Source of the DNA: Reyranella sp.
GTDB lineage: Bacteria > Pseudomonadota > Alphaproteobacteria > Reyranellales > Reyranellaceae
NCBI GenBank assembly: GCA_019750135.1
Contig: JAIEOV010000013.1
Span: 62,001 to 126,000 of the forward strand
DNA length: 64,000 bases
Direction: 5' to 3'
A program made the position numbers and the translations under genes. The notes beneath the pieces were generated by a model. The model saw nothing but the letters and a program-made list of their open reading frames with translations. It had not been told where the DNA came from and did not search any database. Positions within the stretch are counted from its first letter, which is position 1; each line of letters begins with the position of its first letter. This document shows positions 50,452 to 60,110 of this stretch, piece after piece.

Positions 50452-50517
50452 TGCCGGGAGCGCGCCACTCCAGTGGCGCGTCTTCTCATGCTCTTCCGGA
50501 CCGCGCGCCTCCCGGCA
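50452..50517. repeat. degenerate family B repeat
   Basis: The left arm TGCCGGGAGCGCGCCACTCC (50452-50471, continuing AGTGGCGCGTC) is intact. The right arm is eroded, reading GGACCGCGCGCCTCCCGGCA (50498-50517). The outer TGCCGGGAG / CTCCCGGCA still pair. It separates the convergent WxN-repeat gene and carboxylase gene. Confidence 0.75.
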
Positions 50518-50523
50518 AAGACT

Positions 50524-53500
50524 CTAAGGCCGGAACTGCAGCGCCCTTGGCGCCAGCCGTGACGGCTGGCTGACCAGGCGCCACGCATCCGCCACCCATT
50601 CGCAGGCAAGTCGGCGCGTGTCGCGCGGGTCGATCATCTCCTCGATCTCGAAGCGGTTCAGCGGGCCGATCGGGCCGCGCACACTTTCGATGCGGGCATT
50701 GATCTCGGCGCGCAGCGCGGCGGGATCGGCCGCCTCGGCGAGCTGGCGCTTGTAGGCCGCCTCGATGCCGCCCTCGGGCGGGATGCCGCCGACATCGGCC
50801 GACGGCCAGGTGACGCGCGCCGATGCCGCCGCGCGCGGCGTCGCATAGTTGTTGCCGGCCACGCCGAAGCTGCGGCGCATCAGCACCGTGAAGATCGGCA
50901 CCGTGACCTGGGCGAAGGCCACCATCCATTCGCCGCCCTTGCGGATGGTGCCGGCGATCTCGTGCTCGATCCCGACGGCGAAGCCCGGATTGTCCACCAG
51001 GTTCAGCACCGGCAGATGAAAGAGATCGCACACGTCGAGATGTCGCTTGAGCTTGTCGCAGCCATCCGCCGTCAGCGCGCCGCCGTTCACATGCCGGCTG
51101 TCCGAGGCGATGACGCCCATCGGATAGCCGTTCATGCGCACGAAGCCCGTCACCTGGTCGGTGCCCCACAGCGGCCCGACCTCGAAGAACGAGTCCTTGT
51201 CGGCCAGCAGGCGGATGGCGCGGCGTATGTCGAAGGTCGCCGTGCGCTTGCGCGGCACCAGGGTCAGGAGCTCTTCCTCGCGGCGATCGGCGGGATCGGC
51301 GGATGTCGTGACCGGCGGCGCCTCGTAGACGCTCGACGGCAGGTACGACAGGAAGCGCCGCGTCTGCACCATCGCTTCCTCCTCGCTCTCGGCGAGATTG
51401 TCGACCGAGCCGTTGCGGCAGTGGATGTGCCAGCCGCCGAGGTCTTCCTTGGTGACGTCGTAGCCCATGGCGTGGCTGACCACCGGCGGTCCGGCGACGA
51501 AGAGCTGCGAGATGTCGCGCACCATCACCGAGAAGTGGCCCAGCACCGCCTTGGCCGCGCCGATGCCGACCACGCTGCCCAGAAGCATGTTGACGACCGG
51601 CACCGAGGCGAGCTGCTCGGTATAGAAGGTGCTGCCAAGATGGCCCGGCAGGAACGAGCCGCCGCCGCCGACCACGCGTGGCCGGCCCGCCTTGATGGCG
51701 CCGGTGCTCTCCTTGGCCGAGGCAGAGCCGTCCTGCTTGGGCACCATGGTGGCGACGCTGCCGCCGCCCGACGAGCCGTCGAGCAGGCGGATCGAGGGCG
51801 TGCGCAGCTCGATCGAGAGCTGGTCGAGGTAGCGCGACTTGTGGCCGATCGCGCCGTCGGCGTGGCCGCCGCGCGAGGTGAAGTCGTCGGCGCAGACGAT
51901 GCAGGGCCGGTTATCGATGCGGCCCTGGCCGCCGACGTGGCTCGCCGGCGTGAACTCGGCGACGTTGCCGTCCTCGTCGAAGCTGGCGAAGCCCGCCAGG
52001 CTGCCGACCTCGCGGAAGCTGCCGGGATCGAGCAGGCCGTCGATGCGCTCGCGACAGGTGAGCTTGCGGCGATTGCGCTGGCGCACCACGCCGGGATCGG
52101 TCGAGCCCGGCGCGAGGCGCTTGTGCGCGATCGCCTGCAGGGCCGTGACCTTGTCCAGCATTGGCTGCCAGCCTTCGTCCGCCGCTGCTGCAGGAGCGGC
52201 CCGGGTGGCGCCGGTTGCCGGCTTGATCACGGCGAGGATCTGGCTGCCGTCGACGGCATCGCCGATGGCAATCGACGCCAAGGCGGTCACGGTGCCGGAG
52301 CAGGGCGCCGCCACGGAGGTCTCCATCTTCATGGCGCTGACGACGAACAACAGGTCGCCCGCCTTCACTTCCGCGCCTCCGCGCGCCTTGATGTCGACGA
52401 CCGAGCCCGCATGCGGGCTTTCGATGGCCTCATGCCCGGTCGGCACCGGCAGGGGCCGGGGCGGCGGCGCACTGGCGCCGCGGCCGCGTCCACCCCCCAT
52501 CCCGAGGCTCGCGACCTGCTGGTCGAGGAACTTCAGCGCATCCGTCTTCGCCTTCGCCGGCTCGATCGCCTCGGCGAGCAACGTCGTGCGCGCATTGCCG
52601 GCGCGGAACTCAGGATTCGCCAGGATCGCGCGCAGCTGGTCGCCGTTGGTCGGCACGCCGACGATATGGAACTCATCGAGCGCGCGGCGCGTGCGATCGA
52701 CGGCGGACTCGAAGCAGCCCGAGGAGCCGGACTGGCAGATGAGCTTGGCGAGCAGGGGATCGAACTGCGGCGGCGGCGCCAGGCCGACATAGCCGCAGGC
52801 ATCGACCCGGACGCCCGGGCCCGACGGCTCGCGATAGGCGCTGAGCGTGCCGGTCCCCTGTGCCACCACGCGCGCCTGCACGGCGAAGCCGCGCGGCATG
52901 CCGACCGCCTTCTGGTCGGCGACGCCGAGCTCTGCCAGCGACGCGCCGGCGGCGATGCGGAACTGTGCCTCGACCAGGTCGAAGCCCATGACCTGCTCGG
53001 TGATCGTGTGCTCGACCTGGATGCGCGGATTGCACTCGATGAAGAAGTGCTCGCCGCTCTCGGGATTGACCAGGAACTCGACGGTGCCGGCATTCTCGTA
53101 CTGAGCAGCGCGCGCGAGCTTCACGGCATCGTCGAGGATACGCTGGCGCAGGCCGGCATCGAGGTTGGGCGCGGGCGCCACTTCGACGACCTTCTGATTG
53201 CGCAATTGCACCGAGCAGTCGCGCTCGTAGAGATGCACGACGTTGCCCTGGCCGTCGCCCAGCACCTGAACCTCGATATGGCGCGGCCTGGGCACGATCT
53301 TCTCCAGGAACACGGCGCGGTCGCCGAACGCCGCCTCGGCCTCGCTCTGGCAGCGGGTGAAAGCGTCGTCCATGTCCTCGGGCCTGGTCACGGCGCGCAT
53401 GCCGCGCCCGCCGCCGCCGGCCGAAGCCTTCAGCATCACCGGATAGCCGATCGACCTGGCCTGGGTCTTGGCGTCGGCGGCCGAGGCGAGCTTGGGCGCA

Positions 53501-53895
53501 CCGGGAATGACGGGAATGCCCTGCGTCTCGGCAAAGGCCCGGGCCGCGACCTTGTCGCCGAACAGCTTCAGGCTCTTGGGCGAGGGGCCGATGAAGCGCA
53601 CCGCTTCGGCCTGGCAACGCTCGGCAAAGAGAGTGTTCTCCGACAGGAAGCCGTAGCCGGGATGGACGCAATCGCTGCCGCTCGCCTTGGCGGCGGCGAT
53701 GATCTGCTCGATGTCGAGGTAGCCGCGAATTGCCTCACCGCCGATCTCGCGCGCCGAGCCGGCCAGCCTAGTGTGCAGCGACATCGAATCGGGCTGAGTG
53801 AAGATCGCCACCGAATCGATGCCGAGCGATGCGGCGGCGCGTGCGATGCGGATCGCGATCTCGCCGCGATTGGCGATCAGGACGCGCTTGAACAT
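50524..53895 (-). CDS. single-chain biotin-dependent acyl-CoA carboxylase
   Basis: 1123 residues. Biotin carboxylase comes first (about 1-450; MFKRVLIANRGEIAIRIARA, ASAGGGGRGMRAV, EVNPR-like ECNPRIQVEH). The biotinyl domain has SAMKMETS (Lys523). Carboxyltransferase halves follow (about 600-1123; QGRIDNRPCIVCADDFTSRGG, NMLLGSVVGIGAAKAVLGHF, LVDNPGFAVGIEHE, RRSFGVAGNNYATPRA). All three parts in one chain is the layout of long-chain acyl-CoA carboxylase (LCC) of mycobacteria and some alphaproteobacteria. Acyl-CoA preference is not set by sequence alone. Last gene of an inferred operon, 10 bp after the amidohydrolase. Confidence 0.9.
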   Translation of the reverse strand: MFKRVLIANRGEIAIRIARAAASLGIDSVAIFTQPDSMSLHTRLAGSAREIGGEAIRGYLDIEQIIAAAKASGSDCVHPGYGFLSENTLFAERCQAEAVRFIGPSPKSLKLFGDKVAARAFAETQGIPVIPGAPKLASAADAKTQARSIGYPVMLKASAGGGGRGMRAVTRPEDMDDAFTRCQSEAEAAFGDRAVFLEKIVPRPRHIEVQVLGDGQGNVVHLYERDCSVQLRNQKVVEVAPAPNLDAGLRQRILDDAVKLARAAQYENAGTVEFLVNPESGEHFFIECNPRIQVEHTITEQVMGFDLVEAQFRIAAGASLAELGVADQKAVGMPRGFAVQARVVAQGTGTLSAYREPSGPGVRVDACGYVGLAPPPQFDPLLAKLICQSGSSGCFESAVDRTRRALDEFHIVGVPTNGDQLRAILANPEFRAGNARTTLLAEAIEPAKAKTDALKFLDQQVASLGMGGGRGRGASAPPPRPLPVPTGHEAIESPHAGSVVDIKARGGAEVKAGDLLFVVSAMKMETSVAAPCSGTVTALASIAIGDAVDGSQILAVIKPATGATRAAPAAAADEGWQPMLDKVTALQAIAHKRLAPGSTDPGVVRQRNRRKLTCRERIDGLLDPGSFREVGSLAGFASFDEDGNVAEFTPASHVGGQGRIDNRPCIVCADDFTSRGGHADGAIGHKSRYLDQLSIELRTPSIRLLDGSSGGGSVATMVPKQDGSASAKESTGAIKAGRPRVVGGGGSFLPGHLGSTFYTEQLASVPVVNMLLGSVVGIGAAKAVLGHFSVMVRDISQLFVAGPPVVSHAMGYDVTKEDLGGWHIHCRNGSVDNLAESEEEAMVQTRRFLSYLPSSVYEAPPVTTSADPADRREEELLTLVPRKRTATFDIRRAIRLLADKDSFFEVGPLWGTDQVTGFVRMNGYPMGVIASDSRHVNGGALTADGCDKLKRHLDVCDLFHLPVLNLVDNPGFAVGIEHEIAGTIRKGGEWMVAFAQVTVPIFTVLMRRSFGVAGNNYATPRAAASARVTWPSADVGGIPPEGGIEAAYKRQLAEAADPAALRAEINARIESVRGPIGPLNRFEIEEMIDPRDTRRLACEWVADAWRLVSQPSRLAPRALQFRP

Positions 53896-53905
53896 GGGTT
53901 CCTCG

Positions 53906-54958
53906 CTAGGAAAGCTTGTAAACGCGCTTGGCCGTGCCGCTGAACAACGCCGTCTTCTCGCCCTCCGACGCGCCCTTTGCCATCAGCTTGAAAGCGTTCC
54001 ACAGCGTGGCGTAGCCGTTGGAGATCTTGTCGACCGGGAAGTTGCTCTCGAACATGCACCGCTCGGCGCCGAAGGCATCGATGCAGGTCTCGATCCACGG
54101 CCCCCAGGCCTCGGCAATGTCCTGCGAGGAGGGCGGGGCCGGGCGCTGCATGTGCTCGACGAACGGGCCGATGTCCATGCCGAGGCCGCCCAGCTTCACG
54201 ACGACGTTGGGGCACTTGGCCAGCTCGGCCATGTCCGCCTTCCAGGCGGCGAACACCGCATCCGTCTTGCCGGCGTAGGGTCCGATGCCCAGCGGTCCGC
54301 CGCAGTGGTTCAGGATCATGGTGGTGCCCGGCACGGCCTTGGCCAAAGCCGTCACTTCCTTGAGCTGCGGATGATACTGCCAGGCCTCGTAGGTCAGGCC
54401 GAGCTTGCCGAGCTCGGCCACGCCGGCGCGATAGTCGGCCTGGGCGTAGAGGCCCTGCGGCGGGTTGGTGTGGGCGTTGCGCACGTCGGGGCTAGGGTCC
54501 CAGCCGCCGGAATGGCGGATGCCGCGGAAGCGGCCGTTGCCCGCCGCGACATGCGCCTCGAGCACGTCGCGCGCGCGCGCGCCCAAGGTCATGTCGACAT
54601 AGGAGACGATGCCGGCGCAGGCGCGCGTCGGCCCGTACAGGCCGCTGGCGCTCATGGCGGCGACGCCGTTCGCGAACTCGGTCTCGCCGACCGGCCTCAT
54701 CTCCTTCGGCCCGTCGACGCGATACATCGAGCGGCAGTCGATATAGACCGTGTGGGTGATGTTGTGGCCGGTGCCGGTATCGGCCACCAGCTCGTCCAGC
54801 AGGTAGCGATGGTTGGCGTGGTCCCACAGGTGATGGTGCGGATCGACGATCGGCAGGTCGGGTTCGAGGATCGGCTCCTTCGGCCGCTTGGCGAGCCAAT
54901 CGTCGTTCGGCACGTAGGCGCGGCGCTGCCGCTCGGCGGTGGGTGCGTTGGCCATCAC
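53906..54958 (-). CDS. amidohydrolase family protein (PDC-hydrolase-like)
   Basis: 350 residues, TIM-barrel metal-dependent hydrolase. LPIVDPHHHLWD is the first metal motif of the amidohydrolase_2 group, which includes 2-pyrone-4,6-dicarboxylate hydrolase and decarboxylases. Later MILNHCGGPLGIGPY and CPNVVVKLGGLGMD, then CMFESNFPVDK, give the other metal or acid residues. Substrate unknown, probably a lactone or carboxylic acid from ring-cleavage routes. Its start overlaps the stop of the ThDP enzyme gene (ATGA), and the carboxylase follows 10 bp on. Confidence 0.87.
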   Translation of the reverse strand: MMANAPTAERQRRAYVPNDDWLAKRPKEPILEPDLPIVDPHHHLWDHANHRYLLDELVADTGTGHNITHTVYIDCRSMYRVDGPKEMRPVGETEFANGVAAMSASGLYGPTRACAGIVSYVDMTLGARARDVLEAHVAAGNGRFRGIRHSGGWDPSPDVRNAHTNPPQGLYAQADYRAGVAELGKLGLTYEAWQYHPQLKEVTALAKAVPGTTMILNHCGGPLGIGPYAGKTDAVFAAWKADMAELAKCPNVVVKLGGLGMDIGPFVEHMQRPAPPSSQDIAEAWGPWIETCIDAFGAERCMFESNFPVDKISNGYATLWNAFKLMAKGASEGEKTALFSGTAKRVYKLS

Positions 54959-56574
54959 GGCAACCTCGGTTGATGGAACTTGTAGGGCGGATAATCCTTG
55001 TTGATGTCGGACACGACCTCGACCACCGCCGGTGAATCGGCGGCCAGCGCCTCGCGCAGGGCGCCGCGGAAGGCGTCCGCGGTCTCGACCCGCCAGGCCG
55101 GCACGCCGAAGGAGCGGGCGTAGGCCTGGAAGTCGGGATTGTGCAGCACGGCACCGGAGTGGCGGCCCTCGTAGAGCCGCTCCTGGTCGCGCTTCACGTT
55201 GCCGTAGGAGGCGTTGTTCACCAGCACCGTCACGAGGTTGATGCCGAACTGCATAGCCGTCGAGAGGTCGGAGCCGCCGAACAGGAAGCCGCCGTCGCCG
55301 GTTACCGACACCACGGGCCGGTCGGGGTTCGCCACCTTGACGCCCAGCGCCGTCGGGAAGCCGTAGCCCAGCGTGCCGGAGAAGCCCGAGCTCACCAGCC
55401 GGCGAGGCTGATGCACGGGATAGCCGTACCAGAGGATGTAGCCGAGCTGCGTCACCTCATCGACGACGATGCCGTCGTCGGGCAGTGTCTCGCGGATCAC
55501 TTTCATATAGGAGTATTGCGGGTCGGCCTTGGCGATGGCGGCGTGGGCGGCTTCCTTGGCGTTGGCGATGGCGGCGCGCCAGTCCTTGCCGTCCTTGCGT
55601 GACACCGCCGCGGTCAAGGCGCGCGCGCCGTCGGCCGCATCGGCGACGATCGCCACGTTGACGGCGAGCCTGCGGTGCTCGGCGGGATCGAGATCGATGC
55701 GCGCGGTCTTGAGGCCGCTCGGAGCGGGGGCCCAGCGCGCGATCGGCGTATCGAGGCGCGTGCCGATGCCGATCAGCAGGTCGGTCTTGTCCCACAATTC
55801 GAAGCCGCCGACCGTGTTCAGCGACAGTGGATGGCGCGAATCGACCACGCCCTTGCCCATGCGGAACGACACGACCGGCGCGCCGATCTTTTCGGCCAGC
55901 GCCAGGATCTCCGGCCCGGCGTCCACCGCGCCACCGCCGATCCAGATCATCGGCGCCTTGGCTGCGTCGACGAGCTTGGCCAGGGCGGCGATCTTGTCGG
56001 GATCAGGCCCGGGGTTCTTGCGCTTGCCCAGCGGATCGATGGGTGTGATGTCGGCGGTGGCCGGGAACATGTCCCACGGCATCTCGACGGCGACGGGTCC
56101 TGGCCGGCCCGATGTCATCGCCTGGAAGGCACGCGCCATGACCTGCGGCGCCTCGGTCGGATGTTCTATGCGCTCGGCGAACTTCAGCAGCGTCTTCAGC
56201 GTGGCGAGCTGGTCGGGCATCTCGTGCAGCTGGCCGCGGCCGCGACCGATCATGGCGCTCGGTACCTGGCCGGTGATGCACATCACCGGCGCGTTGACGC
56301 CCCACGCTGTGGTCAGCGCGCCCATGGTGTTCATGACACCCGGACCCGGCACGACGGTGAAGGCCGAAGGCTTGCCGGACGACTGCGCATAGCCCAGCGC
56401 CATGTAAGCCGTAGTTTGCTCATGCCGCGCGTTGATCACCTTCAGGCGGTTGGCATTGCGCGCGAAGGCATCGAAGAGGCCGTACATCTGCACGCCGGGC
56501 AGGCCGAAGATAGTGTCGATGCCGTGCCGCAGCAGGGAATCGACGATGGCGTCGCCGCCGGTCATGCGTGGCAT
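54955..56574 (-). CDS. thiamine-diphosphate-dependent enzyme, acetolactate synthase large-subunit-like
   Basis: 539 residues. The catalytic Glu lies in VINARHEQTTAYMALGYA, the central domain at about 195-330, and the ThDP motif GDGGFLFGGSDLSTAMQFG with VNNASYGN. No small subunit is encoded. Operon context (acyl-CoA carboxylase, amidohydrolase, esterase) points to a catabolic decarboxylase or carboligase rather than valine synthesis. ATG at 56574 follows AAAGGAG; the second ATG (Met4) is possible. It is distinct from the paralogue at 45294. Confidence 0.86.
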   Translation of the reverse strand: MPRMTGGDAIVDSLLRHGIDTIFGLPGVQMYGLFDAFARNANRLKVINARHEQTTAYMALGYAQSSGKPSAFTVVPGPGVMNTMGALTTAWGVNAPVMCITGQVPSAMIGRGRGQLHEMPDQLATLKTLLKFAERIEHPTEAPQVMARAFQAMTSGRPGPVAVEMPWDMFPATADITPIDPLGKRKNPGPDPDKIAALAKLVDAAKAPMIWIGGGAVDAGPEILALAEKIGAPVVSFRMGKGVVDSRHPLSLNTVGGFELWDKTDLLIGIGTRLDTPIARWAPAPSGLKTARIDLDPAEHRRLAVNVAIVADAADGARALTAAVSRKDGKDWRAAIANAKEAAHAAIAKADPQYSYMKVIRETLPDDGIVVDEVTQLGYILWYGYPVHQPRRLVSSGFSGTLGYGFPTALGVKVANPDRPVVSVTGDGGFLFGGSDLSTAMQFGINLVTVLVNNASYGNVKRDQERLYEGRHSGAVLHNPDFQAYARSFGVPAWRVETADAFRGALREALAADSPAVVEVVSDINKDYPPYKFHQPRLP

Positions 56575-56586
56575 GGGAATGCTCCT

Positions 56587-57477
56587 TTACGCGGTCTTGC
56601 TGCGGATGAAGTTGCCGATCTCGATGCAGCCGTCGCGGCCCTCCGACATCACGGGCGCAAACAAGGGGAAGACGTGCAGCATGTTGGGCCAGATCGACAG
56701 TCGCGCATCGACGCCGGCGGCATGCATCTTCTCGGCGATGCGGATGGCGTCATCGAGCAGCGTTTCGGCGCTGCCGACCTGGATCAGCACCGGCGGCAGG
56801 TCCTTCATGTCGGCGTGCAAGGGCGCGGCGAGCGGCGTCCGTGGATCCTTGCCGTTGAGATACATCTTGGCCATCCACAGCAGGCCATCCTTCTGCACCA
56901 TGGGATCCTGGGCGGCGCGAGTCGTGATGCTGTTGCCCAGGCCTTCGAGGTCGACCCACGGCGAGAGCGCGGCGGCGCAGGCCGGCAAGCCGAGCTTCTT
57001 GTCGCGCAGGTTGACCAGCGTGGCGATTGTGAGTCCTCCGCCCGCCGAATCGCCCGCGATTGCCAGACGGTTGGGGGCGAAGCCCTGCTGCAGCAGCCAG
57101 CGCCAGGCCGAGGCCGCGTCGTCGACGGCGGCGGGGAAGGGATGCTCGGGCGCCAGGCGATAGTCGATCAGCAGGACCTTTGCCGCCGAGGCCGCGGAGA
57201 TGTCGTAGGCGAGCCGGCGATGCGTGTTGAGCGAGCCGATCGCGTAACCGCCGCCATGCAGGTAGAGGATCGCCCGCCCGGTGTCGCAGCCCGGCGCCAT
57301 CACCCATTCGGACGGCACGCCGCCGGCATCGACCTTCTCGATCTTGGCGTCCGGCGCACCGCCCAGGAAGACGGCGGTCTTCTCGAACCGGGTCCGTGCC
57401 TTGGCAACGTCGTAATCGGGCGGTTCCGCGCGCGAGCGCAGCAGGGTGACGAGGCTGTCGAGCTGGGTGGCGGTCAT
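56587..57477 (-). CDS. alpha/beta hydrolase, HSL-type esterase
   Basis: 296 residues. The oxyanion motif LYLHGGGYAIGS and nucleophile elbow GDSAGGG are the hallmarks of the hormone-sensitive lipase family. The acid is in SAETLLDDAIRI and the His in NMLHVFPLF. It hydrolyses short acyl esters or lactones; the substrate is not evident. First structural gene after the LysR gene, 12 bp before the ThDP enzyme, with GGAACGCACC-type ribosome site upstream. Confidence 0.9.
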   Translation of the reverse strand: MTATQLDSLVTLLRSRAEPPDYDVAKARTRFEKTAVFLGGAPDAKIEKVDAGGVPSEWVMAPGCDTGRAILYLHGGGYAIGSLNTHRRLAYDISAASAAKVLLIDYRLAPEHPFPAAVDDAASAWRWLLQQGFAPNRLAIAGDSAGGGLTIATLVNLRDKKLGLPACAAALSPWVDLEGLGNSITTRAAQDPMVQKDGLLWMAKMYLNGKDPRTPLAAPLHADMKDLPPVLIQVGSAETLLDDAIRIAEKMHAAGVDARLSIWPNMLHVFPLFAPVMSEGRDGCIEIGNFIRSKTA

Positions 57478-57533
57478 GGTGCGTTCCTCCGAGCTTGCTG
57501 TTGCTGCAAGCTTTCGGCAACGCGGTCGTCACT

Positions 57534-58481
57534 TCAAGCGACCATGCCGCCTATTCGGCCCACGCGTCCGCGCCGTGAAACTGACGGGCTCGAGGCGTGC
57601 TGCGGCGGCTCGACCTCGCCTTCGATCCAGCCGCAGAAAGCGGCGATCTCGGGCCGGATCCGCGAGCCGCGGGCCGTCACCATCCAATAACCCGTCCGGC
57701 AGGTACGGGGACGACCGAAAAGAGGGACCAGCCGCCTTTCGGCCAACTCCGCCTCGACGAGTGGCAGGCGACCGATAGCGACGCCGAGCCCTGCCACGGC
57801 TGCGTCCAAGGCCATCTGAATCGTATCGAAGCGCAGCCCGCGGACGGCAGGCGGCAACTTGATGCCAGCGAGCCTGCCCCACGCGGTCCAATCTTCTCTT
57901 GCATCGACGACATGCAGCAGGGTGCTGTCCGCGAGATCATCGGTCGACCGAAAGGCGCCAGCGATGCGGGGCGCACATACCGGCACGAGCTGCTCGCGCA
58001 CGAGGCAGGTCGTATCGAGTCCGGCCCAGTCGCCACGGCCCATGCGGATCGCGACATCGATGCCGTCGCGCGGGAACTCCACGAGGCGGTGATTGGTATC
58101 GACCGACACCTCTATCTCCGGGTGGCGTTCGTTGAAACGCGCCAGGCGCGGCAGCAGCCAGCGGACGCCGAAGGTCGGCGACACGCTGACCGCCAGCCTG
58201 CCGGTCGGCTTCCGCCCGGGTACGGTGTCGCTTGCCTCGACGATCGCCTCCAGGGCCGCGCGGACCCGCGGCAAGTAGGCTTCGCCGGCAACAGTCAGGG
58301 TCAAGGTCCTGTTGCCGCGCAGGAAGAGATCGACGCCCAGCCATTGCTCGAGCGTCTGGACGCCGTGGCTGATCGCGCTGGGCGTCAGGTTGAGCTCTTC
58401 CGCCGCTGCCTTGAAGCTCGCATGTCGGCCAGCCGCCTCGAACAGGCGCATCGTATTGAGGGGAGGCAGCCGATAGGGCAT
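57534..58481 (-). CDS. LysR family transcriptional regulator (GcvA-like)
   Basis: 315 residues. The winged helix-turn-helix (LPPLNTMRLFEAAGRHASFKAAAEELNLTPSAISHGVQTLE) is followed by the effector domain, with GRLAVSVSPTFGVRWLLPRL typical of the GcvA/AmpR subgroup. The tail is basic and probably disordered. Same strand and 56 bp upstream of the esterase operon, so it may be co-transcribed with it or control it from the short gap. ATG at 58481 starts the canonical N-terminus. Effector unknown. Confidence 0.9.
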   Translation of the reverse strand: MPYRLPPLNTMRLFEAAGRHASFKAAAEELNLTPSAISHGVQTLEQWLGVDLFLRGNRTLTLTVAGEAYLPRVRAALEAIVEASDTVPGRKPTGRLAVSVSPTFGVRWLLPRLARFNERHPEIEVSVDTNHRLVEFPRDGIDVAIRMGRGDWAGLDTTCLVREQLVPVCAPRIAGAFRSTDDLADSTLLHVVDAREDWTAWGRLAGIKLPPAVRGLRFDTIQMALDAAVAGLGVAIGRLPLVEAELAERRLVPLFGRPRTCRTGYWMVTARGSRIRPEIAAFCGWIEGEVEPPQHASSPSVSRRGRVGRIGGMVA

Positions 58482-58549
58482 GGCGGCGAGGGTCGAGCAC
58501 GCCGACCATGCCGGCAAACGACGAAGCCGAATGGCGGGATGAGCAATTC

Positions 58550-59770
58550 TCAGGCAAGCGGTACGGCGGCTGGCGCGCGACCCGTCTCGATGTTGGCGTC
58601 GTCGATCGGGAAGTGCAACAGCGCAGCGACGAGGCCCGCGGCTGCCGTGGCGATCCAGAGCGGCCCGTAGGAACCGGTCAGGTCGAAGATGACGCCGCCA
58701 ACGCCGGCGCCCAGGAATGATCCGACCTGATGGCTGAGGAAGCATACGCCGAACAGGGTACCGAGATGCTGGGTGCCGAAGATCTTGGCCACCAGGCCGC
58801 TGGTGAGCGGCACGGTGCCCAGCCAGGTCAGCCCCATGACGGCGGCGAAGATCATCACGGAGGTCTCGGTCTTCGGCATCAGGAAGAAGACGGCGATGGC
58901 AGCGCCCCGGATCAGATAGAGCCATCCCAGGATGTACTGCTGTCGCACCTTGCCTCCCAACCATCCGCAGACCCAGGTGCCGGCCATGTTGAACAGGCCG
59001 ATCGTCGCCAGCGCTGCCGCGCCCAGCCCCGCCGGCATGTTGCAGACCACCAGGTAACCCGGCAGGTAGGTTGCGATGAAGGCGAGCTGAAAGCCGCAGG
59101 TGAAAAAGCCGAGTGTCAGTAGAATGTAGCCGCGATGGTGCAAGGCCAGGGAGAGAACGTCGCCCAGTGCATAAGCGAATTGCGGTTGCGCCGTGGCGCC
59201 TGCATCGCGCCGGTCGAGGATGATCCCGAGCGGGGACACCACGGCCATCAGAACGGCAAGCCCCAATAGGGCGATGGAGATGCCGAGGCCCTCGTTGGCG
59301 AATTGCGTTGCCGGCACGAGGACGAACTGCCCGAACGATCCGCCGGCGCTCGCGATACCCATCGCCATGCTGCGACGCGCGGGCGAGGCCACGCGGCCGA
59401 CCGAGGCCAGCACCACGGCGAAAGTCGTGCAGCTCACGCCGATGCCGATCAGCAGGCCCATGCCGATCACGAGGAGTAAGCCCGAAGGCGCGAGCGCCGA
59501 CAGAGCGAGGCCGGCGGCGAAGGCCAGGGCGCCGAATGCCACCACCGGCGCCGCTCCATAGCGATCGGCAGCCGCGCCGGCAAAAGGCTGGGCAAAGCCC
59601 CAGACGAGATTGTGCAGGGCGATCGCCAGGGCGATCATGCTCAGCGATATCCCCCGATCGACGGATAGTGGCTCGACGAACAATCCGAATGTCTGGCGGA
59701 TTCCCATCGTCGCGCTCAGGATCAGGGCGCCCGCGATGATGACCGCCGTGGTCTGGCCTCGTGTAGACAT
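58550..59770 (-). CDS. MFS transporter
   Basis: 406 residues, about 12 membrane segments. GFAQPFAGAAADRYGAAPVV is the signature loop, and GIRQTFGLFVEPLSVDRG near the N-terminus is typical of monocarboxylate or oxalate/formate-type (OFA-like) carriers. A second loop, CGWLGGKVRQQYILG, sits in the C-half. Possible carboxylate importer, in keeping with the catabolic genes downstream on the same strand. Located 68 bp upstream of the LysR gene start, so possibly also regulated with it. Confidence 0.87.
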   Translation of the reverse strand: MSTRGQTTAVIIAGALILSATMGIRQTFGLFVEPLSVDRGISLSMIALAIALHNLVWGFAQPFAGAAADRYGAAPVVAFGALAFAAGLALSALAPSGLLLVIGMGLLIGIGVSCTTFAVVLASVGRVASPARRSMAMGIASAGGSFGQFVLVPATQFANEGLGISIALLGLAVLMAVVSPLGIILDRRDAGATAQPQFAYALGDVLSLALHHRGYILLTLGFFTCGFQLAFIATYLPGYLVVCNMPAGLGAAALATIGLFNMAGTWVCGWLGGKVRQQYILGWLYLIRGAAIAVFFLMPKTETSVMIFAAVMGLTWLGTVPLTSGLVAKIFGTQHLGTLFGVCFLSHQVGSFLGAGVGGVIFDLTGSYGPLWIATAAAGLVAALLHFPIDDANIETGRAPAAVPLA

Positions 59771-59882
59771 GCTTGGAAACTCCTCGACATCACTGTGGCG
59801 AGCGGCGACGCGGGCGGCAAAAGAGAAGCATTTGATGACGGGTGAGTGCTCCTCGTCTGAGAGCAGGGCTATCGCATATGGC

Positions 59883-60002
59883 CGTCATCCCGACCGGAGC
59901 CGAGCGCAGCGAGGCGGAGCGGAGGGACCTGTTTTGTTGATGCATCGATAAAAATAGGTCCCTCGACTACGCCGCCCTTCGGGCGGCTTCGCTCGGGATG
60001 AC
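59883..60002. repeat. paired inverted repeat, family A, copy 4 (extended)
   Basis: GTCATCCCGACCGGAGCCGA... (59883-59930) and AGGTCCCTCGACTACGCCGC...CTCGGGATGAC (59956-60002) form the longest copy, with an extra inner hairpin in the right arm (GCCGCCC-TTC-GGGCGGC). It occupies the 340 bp between divergent MFS genes, where no gene is seen; the rest presumably holds both promoters. Confidence 0.85.
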
Positions 60003-60110
60003 GGGAATTTAGCCCTGCGCCCGAGAGGGTGTTCGCGCCGTGAAACGATGGCGATGCCCGGAGGCGATTCTCCGGTAGGATGGCGCCGAGATGAAAAGAC
60101 TTTCACGGCC

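Noticed and set aside
50962..53943. A 993-codon open frame on the plus strand opposite the carboxylase gene
   Set aside because: The minus-strand protein has complete carboxylase domains. The antisense frame is low-complexity, Arg/Ala/His-rich and shows no domain; it results from high GC and codon bias.
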